Assembly: GCA_947178115.1 (NCBI GenBank)
Contig: CAMWXF010000005.1
Location: 1 to 15,355 of the forward strand
Origin: an uncultured Lachnospiraceae bacterium
GTDB taxonomy: Bacteria > Bacillota > Clostridia > Lachnospirales > Lachnospiraceae
DNA: 15,355 nucleotides
Reading direction: 5' to 3'
The position numbers and the translations under genes are program-made. The notes below the pieces were generated by a model. The model did no database searches. It worked only from the letters and a program-made list of their open reading frames with translations, and was not told the DNA's origin. Of this stretch, positions 14,201-15,355 are shown piece after piece. Each line of letters starts with the position of its first letter. The stretch's first letter is position 1.

Positions 14201-15355
14201 CTATTCCGTATCCTCCAATCGATTTACAAGTTCCTTAAAAAGCTTCCCTCTGACTTCATAATTCGGAAACATTCCCCAGCTTGCACACGCAGGTGACAAT
14301 AGCACTGCGTCCCCGCTCTCTGCCTGCCCGACACAGATCTCGAATGCCTCCTCAAACGTGTCCGCCAGAACAATATTCTCTACACCGTGCTTTCTCGCAC
14401 ACTCCGCAATCTTATCCCTCGTCTGCCCGATCAGAACCAGACACTTGACTTTATGATCAAAGGCCTCGATCCACTCATCATAGTCGCTTTGTTTATCATA
14501 GCCGCCGCCGATCAGCACAGTCGGTCTGTTCATTGCCCGGATTCCCTGGATCGCCGCATCCGGATTCGTGCCTTTGGAATCATTATAATATTCCACACCG
14601 CGTTTCGTTGCCACATATTCTATCCTGTGTTCTACCGCCCGAAACTGTCTGACCACGGACAGGATCACTTCCATGGGTACACCCATCGCCTGGGTAATGG
14701 CTATCGCCGCCATCACATTTTCCACATTGCATATGCCTACCAGATTCATCTCGTGGATATCCATGAGGCGCACTACCTCACCATCCTCCGCCCTGCATAT
14801 GTCGTCCCCGTCCAGATAGTACCCTTCTTCCAGCTTTCTCGCCGAAGAGAACCATACCACATGCGCGGGACATCTTTCCCCGAAATCTTTCGTGTATGAA
14901 TTCTCATAGTTGAGCACACAGGTCTCCTCTTTCGTCTGGTTCACGGCAACGGCTTCCTTCGCCGCCGCATAATTCTCCATCGTATGGTGCCTGTTCAGAT
15001 GATCCGGCGTGATGTTGAGAATCGCCGACACTTCCGGTCGGAACGTCTCGATCGTCTCAAGCTGAAAACTGCTGATCTCCGCCACCGTCACGGTATCCTC
15101 GGTAGAATCAAGGGCCGTCTGTGTATAAGGATTGCCGATATTACCTACCACATCCACATCGTTACAATACGCCGCCATGATATCACCCACCAGCGTAGTC
15201 GTAGTCGTCTTGCCGTTCGTGCCTGTGATCCCGATGACCCGTCCGTGCCCTATCCTGTAAGCCAGCTCTATCTCACCCCAGACCGGCGTGCCCCTTGTGC
15301 GAAACGCTTCCACAAATGCCGTATCCGTAGGTACCCCCGGGCTTAACACTACCAG
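14201..15355 (-). CDS. murD: UDP-N-acetylmuramoylalanine--D-glutamate ligase (partial, N-terminus outside)
   Basis: MurD adds D-glutamate to UDP-MurNAc-L-Ala with ATP. The frame is open to the right edge, where it reads LVVLSPGVP, the end of the N-terminal UDP-binding domain; about 65-70 residues are missing outside. The 384 visible residues include the ATP loop GITGTNGKTTTT (42-53 of the fragment), EISSFQLE, DHLNRH, the segment around AAAKEAV with the Lys that is carbamylated in Mur ligases, and the C-terminal domain with YNDSKGTNPDA, LIGGGYDKQ and SPACASWGMFPNYEVRG, which binds the incoming glutamate. SPACAS and DSKGTNPDA single out MurD among Mur ligases. The stop codon touches the ftsW start. 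Confidence 0.96.
   Translation of the reverse strand: MVVLSPGVPTDTAFVEAFRTRGTPVWGEIELAYRIGHGRVIGITGTNGKTTTTTLVGDIMAAYCNDVDVVGNIGNPYTQTALDSTEDTVTVAEISSFQLETIETFRPEVSAILNITPDHLNRHHTMENYAAAKEAVAVNQTKEETCVLNYENSYTKDFGERCPAHVVWFSSARKLEEGYYLDGDDICRAEDGEVVRLMDIHEMNLVGICNVENVMAAIAITQAMGVPMEVILSVVRQFRAVEHRIEYVATKRGVEYYNDSKGTNPDAAIQGIRAMNRPTVLIGGGYDKQSDYDEWIEAFDHKVKCLVLIGQTRDKIAECARKHGVENIVLADTFEEAFEICVGQAESGDAVLLSPACASWGMFPNYEVRGKLFKELVNRLEDTE

Noticed and set aside
1..15355. Mobile elements, CRISPR arrays, tRNA or rRNA genes
   Set aside because: No transposase or integrase motifs, no spaced direct repeats, no tRNA cloverleaf or rRNA stretches were seen; composition is even and gene content is conserved core.

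Overview
The window reads as a chromosomal housekeeping region from a spore-forming, low-to-moderate GC Firmicute. It most likely belongs to the Clostridia, and Lachnospiraceae is the best guess. The evidence is an intact spoIIGA-sigE pair, sigG, a YlmC/YmxH-type PRC-barrel gene and nrdR next to a division and cell-wall cluster, with divIB/ftsQ running directly into ftsZ and no ftsA. Nearly everything is on the minus strand; only sigG is on the plus strand. There is no sign of a mobile element, CRISPR array, rRNA or tRNA.

Reading along the minus strand (from high to low coordinates), the first block is cell wall and division: murD (5' end outside the window), ftsW, murA, divIB/ftsQ and ftsZ. 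The last is closed by a strong intrinsic terminator at 9461-9493. The second block is sporulation: spoIIGA (membrane protease that activates pro-sigma-E) and sigE, behind a promoter whose -35 and -10 are 21 bp apart, as in the Spo0A-driven spoIIG promoter. A 663-residue response regulator follows (REC, HD-GYP, GGDEF, degenerate GGDEF). sigG lies beyond it, flipped to the plus strand and convergent with it. The third block holds a zinc-ribbon/transmembrane/SH3b protein with a 15-residue tandem repeat and the small PRC-barrel protein, whose ribosome binding site is predicted to lie in a hairpin.

The fourth block starts at a near-perfect sigma-A promoter (3239-3267) and runs nrdR, a two-TM small membrane protein, an unrecognised 42-residue protein flanked by two hairpins, yqeG, and the shikimate genes aroE, aroK and the start of aroQ. 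A strong hairpin after the 42-residue gene may separate, or attenuate, the yqeG-aroE-aroK-aroQ part.

Several starts were moved from the longest open frame using ribosome binding sites, promoters and family alignment from memory: ftsZ starts at TTG, spoIIGA and ftsW at GTG, and yqeG, nrdR, ymxH and ftsQ at internal ATGs. The parts most worth following up are the c-di-GMP-type regulator wedged between sigE and an inverted sigG, the 42-residue gene with its hairpins, the 21-bp-spaced spoIIG promoter, and the hairpin over the ymxH ribosome binding site. All homology statements rest on recognised motifs; no database search was run.
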